Shown here piece by piece: positions 8,264-10,338 of a stretch of 10,338 nucleotides of DNA; the first letter of the stretch is position 1; each line of letters begins with the position of its first letter. The notes under the pieces are model-generated. The model was not told the DNA's origin and searched no databases. It was given only the letters and a program-made list of their open reading frames with translations. Origin of the DNA: an uncultured Lentisphaeria bacterium (GTDB lineage Bacteria > Verrucomicrobiota > Lentisphaeria > Victivallales > Victivallaceae); contig CAIJKT010000273.1 of the NCBI GenBank assembly GCA_903821255.1, positions 1 through 10,338 of the forward strand. The letters are read 5' to 3'. Made by a program: the position numbers and the translations under genes.

Positions 8264-8980
8264 ATGAAGTCAAAACCTGAATCCGTAGTTTTCATTGTGG
8301 CGCATCCGGACGATGTGGCTCACGCCATGGGCGGCACGGCATGGCTGCTGCGCGACAAATACAGCCTTCATGTCTTTTGCGCCACCCGCGGCGAGCGCGG
8401 AATAGCGGGCGGAACTCCCGAAGCGGCGGCAGGCATTCGCGAAAAAGAGGAAATGGCCGTATGCCGCAGATTAAACGCCGGGCTGACCTTTTTATCCCAG
8501 ATGGACGGCGAGGTATATTCCACCCCGGAAGCCTGTCAAATCGTGGCCGGCGAATTAAAGCGGCTGCAACCCAGGGCGATCTTCACCCTCTGGCCGGTAA
8601 ACCGGCATCCGGATCATGTCGCCGCTTATGACATCGCCATGCAGGCAGTAAAATACTCCGGCATCTCTCCGGACACTGACGTGTTTATGGCCGAAAACGA
8701 CATCGGCGGCGTCACCCGCCAGTTTGAACCTGACATCCTCGTGGATATTTCCGACGTTATCGAGCAGAAAAAGGAACTCGTCCGGCTGCATAAATCGCAG
8801 AATCCGGATGAGGAGGCGGTTAATCTGGTGATCGGACGCAATGTGTTCCGGGCTAAATTCACCCATTGCGCTTATGCGGAAGCATTTAAAATGACATCCC
8901 CGGTCACCGCGTATCAATCCGGTCATGTGGCGGGGGAAGTTCTGATCAATATCCGGAATTCGAAGGAGCAGCAGGCATGA
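8264..8980 (+). CDS. PIG-L/LmbE-family N-deacetylase, BshB1-like (238 aa)
   Basis: This is a cytoplasmic protein (no signal peptide) of the zinc-dependent PIG-L deacetylase family, which removes acetyl groups from GlcNAc-type sugars. The first metal/catalytic motif is AHPDDVAHAMGG (His14, Asp16, Asp17) and the second is RHPDH (His115, His118). TRGERG after strand 2, the HKSQ segment, and AEAF near the C-terminus match the subgroup containing the bacillithiol enzyme BshB1, in which the motif is usually HPDDVE; here the E is replaced by A. The catalytic residues are present, so it is likely active. The context, directly behind two secreted glycan hydrolases (19-nt gap) and translationally coupled to a second PIG-L gene, favours a role in deacetylating imported amino sugars over thiol synthesis. 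No BshA or BshC homologue is present. The ATG at 8264 is preferred, with GGAG at 8250-8253, over an upstream in-frame TTG at 8258. Confidence 0.9.
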   Translation: MKSKPESVVFIVAHPDDVAHAMGGTAWLLRDKYSLHVFCATRGERGIAGGTPEAAAGIREKEEMAVCRRLNAGLTFLSQMDGEVYSTPEACQIVAGELKRLQPRAIFTLWPVNRHPDHVAAYDIAMQAVKYSGISPDTDVFMAENDIGGVTRQFEPDILVDISDVIEQKKELVRLHKSQNPDEEAVNLVIGRNVFRAKFTHCAYAEAFKMTSPVTAYQSGHVAGEVLINIRNSKEQQA

Positions 8981-9645
8981 GTTCAGCGTCTGACAAAGGA
9001 ACCATCGTTCTGTTCGCGCCTCATCCGGACGATGAAACGCTGGGGTGCGGAGGTTATCTTGCTAAAAAAATTGACGAGGGGTACGAGGTTTTCGTCGTTG
9101 TCCTGACCATGGGGGAAAAACTTTTCTCTGTCATGCTGAATATTTTTGAAGATCCGTCCCCCCGGGAAGTCTGCGCCGTCAGAAGAGATGAAACCAGGCG
9201 GGCGACGGCGATTATCGGCCTCAAACCGGAGAATCTGCTGTTTCTGGATTTCGAAGATGCGATGCTGGAGAAACAGCGGGATGCGGTCGTTGCCGGAGTC
9301 ATTCAGATTCTGCGGGAAAGAAAGCCGGACGAGGTTATGTGCACCAGCCAGTATGAAGGCCATCCGGATCATGTGGCGGCATACTGGATTGTCCGCGGTG
9401 CCTGCGAAAGAACCGGATTAAAGATTCCAGTCCGCAGATATATCACATCGCTGAAAGCCGGAATTTCGCCTGACCGGCTGCCGGAGGTCGTTGAAACCGT
9501 GGATATAACCAAATATCTGCCGCTGAAAAAGCAGGCGGTTGCGCAATTCCAGGCCCATCTGGGAATACTCTCCCCCAAACAGTCCCGCCCTATCGCCGCA
9601 AGTTTTGACGAATATCTAAAACCCGAAGAGCGGTTTATTCTGTAA
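8977..9645 (+). CDS. PIG-L/LmbE-family N-deacetylase, second copy (222 aa)
   Basis: A second cytoplasmic PIG-L enzyme. The canonical metal motif APHPDDETLGCGG holds His16, Asp18, Asp19 and Glu20; GHPDH (His129, His132) supplies the third ligand. The length is typical of the family. The central region (AVRRDETRRATAIIGLKPENLLFLDFEDAML) and the C-terminal half differ strongly from the gene before it, so the two are distant members, not a recent duplicate. The ATG at 8977 overlaps the upstream stop (ATGA) and has AAGGAG at 8963-8968, so translation is coupled and equimolar synthesis is likely. The two may act in sequence on different substrates or form a heteromer (inference). It is the last + strand gene of the presumed operon; a terminator specific to this strand is not evident. 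Confidence 0.92.
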   Translation: MSSASDKGTIVLFAPHPDDETLGCGGYLAKKIDEGYEVFVVVLTMGEKLFSVMLNIFEDPSPREVCAVRRDETRRATAIIGLKPENLLFLDFEDAMLEKQRDAVVAGVIQILRERKPDEVMCTSQYEGHPDHVAAYWIVRGACERTGLKIPVRRYITSLKAGISPDRLPEVVETVDITKYLPLKKQAVAQFQAHLGILSPKQSRPIAASFDEYLKPEERFIL

Positions 9646-9653
9646 CTTTCCTG

Positions 9654-9694
9654 ACAAAAAAAATCCCGCGAAAGAAAAATTCTCACGCGGGATT
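9654..9694 (-). terminator. Intrinsic terminator of the Cys-rich lipoprotein gene
   Basis: A perfect 9-bp stem (AATCCCGCG at 9662-9670 with CGCGGGATT at 9686-9694) encloses a 15-nt loop. On the minus strand it is followed by a run of eight or more T (the A-run at 9654-9663). It lies just downstream of the stop codon at 9708. The + strand side lacks a T-run after the stem, so it would stop the upstream operon only weakly. Confidence 0.85.
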
Positions 9695-9707
9695 GAATTA
9701 CGACAGC

Positions 9708-10091
9708 TTACTTGTCATCACAATCTTTGGGAGCAGGCTTGCAGCCTTCGCATTTGCAGGCAGCTCCGTCTTTGCAGCAGCCGCAGGCATCTTTGCCGTC
9801 TTTCGCGCAGGTGCAGGCAGCCGGTTTGTCACAGCAGGTGCATTTAACTTTATTGCAGCAAGTGCATTTAGCGCCGTCTTTGCAGCAGGTGCTTTTAGCG
9901 CCGTCTTTGCAGCATTCGCATTTGCAGGCGCCTTTGTCGTCTTTCGCGCACTTGCAGTCTGCTTTGCCGCAGCATGAACAAGCGGACTTGTCTTTACTGG
10001 CGAACGGACACCAGCTCGGGCATGAACTGCATCCGGACATGAAGAACGCAACAGCCATTCCCAGCACGCACAACATTAGCAACTTTTTCAT
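9708..10091 (-). CDS. Cysteine-rich lipoprotein with CC-repeat units (127 aa, metal-binding candidate)
   Basis: The protein has a type II signal peptide (MKKLLMLCVLGMAVAFFMSG) with the lipobox MSGC, acylated Cys21 predicted. The mature part is about 107 residues and contains 29 cysteines by direct count, many as CC, CxC and CxCC. The middle repeats every 8-9 residues: CCKDGAKST, CCKDGAKCT, CCNKVKCT, CCDKPAACT. Charged residues are mostly Lys and Asp, giving a hydrophilic, low-complexity chain with no other domain. This is metallothionein-like in cysteine content, but it is exported and lipid-anchored, so a metal-sequestering, redox or disulfide-rich surface role is suggested and not proven. 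The start has a perfect AGGAGG (10097-10102) 5 nt ahead. It is transcribed convergently with the hydrolase operon and is probably independent of it. I do not recognise a named family. Confidence 0.85.
   Translation of the reverse strand: MKKLLMLCVLGMAVAFFMSGCSSCPSWCPFASKDKSACSCCGKADCKCAKDDKGACKCECCKDGAKSTCCKDGAKCTCCNKVKCTCCDKPAACTCAKDGKDACGCCKDGAACKCEGCKPAPKDCDDK
9867..9914 (-). repeat. Direct repeat of a 21-nt CCKDGAK codon block in the Cys-rich gene
   Basis: Two identical 21-nt blocks (9867-9887 and 9894-9914) occur at a 27-nt period, encoding successive CCKDGAK units. A third, diverged copy lies at 9759-9779 (CCKDGAA). The near-identity at DNA level suggests growth of the gene by slippage or duplication. 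Confidence 0.85.
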
Positions 10092-10161
10092 TTCTTCCTC
10101 CTGTTTATACTTTGGGTTCTTTTTTAAGACGCCGACATGGCAGTCTTGTTTCCTTCTTCAT

Positions 10162-10190
10162 TCATAATAATAGTTAAAATAACGTGTAAA
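10162..10190 (-). promoter_or_regulatory. Probable sigma-70 promoter of the Cys-rich lipoprotein gene
   Basis: On the minus strand TTTACA (10190-10185) is followed by a 17-nt spacer and TTATGA (10167-10162); the overlapping TATTAT (10169-10164) at 15 nt is an alternative -10. The surrounding 10150-10220 is strongly AT-rich. The site lies between the right repeat arm and the gene's AGGAGG. Confidence 0.5.
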
Positions 10191-10221
10191 TAATAAAAAG
10201 CAATATTTGAAAATAATACGT

Positions 10222-10317
10222 CAGCAAAAAAGAATGAAACTAAAATTTAAAAATTGAAGAAGTCCAACAGCCGTCGTGTCACCAGTTGCTCGATGAATAG
10301 TCACCGGCGCGAGGCGC
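10222..10317 (-). repeat. Right arm of the 96-bp perfect inverted repeat
   Basis: Exact reverse complement of positions 1-96, with its inner end at 10222 (CAGCAAAAAA). The 21 bases beyond (10318-10338) have no counterpart visible on the left because the window starts inside that arm, so the true repeat may be longer. The two inner edges bracket about 10.1 kb. Confidence 0.95.
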
Positions 10318-10338
10318 TTTCCTTATTTTTCGATTGTA
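10279..10338 (-). CDS. Possible C-terminal tail of the repeated gene (partial, right arm)
   Basis: On the minus strand the frame is open from the window edge for 19 codons, including seven outside the confirmed repeat, ending in APRAGDYSSSNW and a TGA at 10281-10279. It matches the tail at the left edge. About 57 nt of non-coding sequence then separate the stop from the inner end of the repeat, as at the 3' end of many insertion sequences. The family is not recognised, and the short length makes this tentative. Confidence 0.25.
   Translation of the reverse strand, partial: YNRKIRKAPRAGDYSSSNW

Noticed and set aside
9759..9914. Regular short repeats resembling a small CRISPR array.
   Set aside because: The repeats are in-frame codon blocks of the Cys-rich protein at a 27-nt period with no unique spacers, and there are no cas genes.
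9693..10167. Plus-strand open frames of 94 and 151 codons opposite the Cys-rich gene.
   Set aside because: Low-complexity Ala/Phe- or Ser/Gln/Leu-rich shadows of repeated Cys/Lys codons. The minus-strand gene has a lipobox, AGGAGG and a terminator, and the shadows have none.

Overview
This 10.3 kb window looks like an accessory carbohydrate-utilisation locus from a bacterium of the Lentisphaerota/Kiritimatiellota/Planctomycetota type (PVC group), most like a Victivallales-type gut or sediment organism. The inference rests on a short prepilin-like protein with the [20 protein letters not shown] head, which is hugely amplified in those phyla. It sits beside a GntR/LacI hybrid regulator and large multidomain secreted glycoside hydrolases. 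No marker gene is present, so the taxonomy is inference only.

Layout, left to right. Positions 1-96 are one arm of a perfect 96-bp inverted repeat whose other arm is 10222-10317. A near-consensus sigma-70 promoter (105-133) and an operator-like dyad (147-162) drive a secreted prepilin-like protein (223-993). With no terminator visible, the + strand continues with a GntR-type regulator carrying a LacI-type ligand domain (1172-2218) and two tandem paralogous clan GH-A-like secreted hydrolases (2272-4908 and 5029-8244). Two PIG-L/LmbE-type N-deacetylases follow (8264-8980 and 8977-9645), overlapping by 4 nt. A convergent minus-strand gene (10091-9708) encodes a small lipoprotein extremely rich in cysteine, with its own promoter and a clear intrinsic terminator. 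The second repeat arm and 21 further bases close the window.

How it may work (inference): the regulator senses a sugar and controls the locus. The two hydrolases cut a polysaccharide outside the cytoplasm, using an N-terminal LamG-like domain and C-terminal carbohydrate-binding-like domains. The two cytoplasmic PIG-L enzymes may remove N-acetyl groups from amino-sugar products, which would make an N-acetylated glycan a candidate substrate. The prepilin-like protein may be a surface or secretion component dedicated to the locus. The Cys-rich lipoprotein is probably independent and may bind metal.

The most noteworthy items are the inverted repeat bracketing the whole locus, the Cys-rich repeat lipoprotein, the diverging hydrolase pair of which only one gained an extra C-terminal domain, the PIG-L pair fused to a hydrolase operon, and the dyad at the first promoter. 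There is no gene-free stretch over 300 bases. The ends (1-222 and 10092-10338) hold the repeat arms and promoters, and the gap 994-1171 shows no convincing promoter or terminator.
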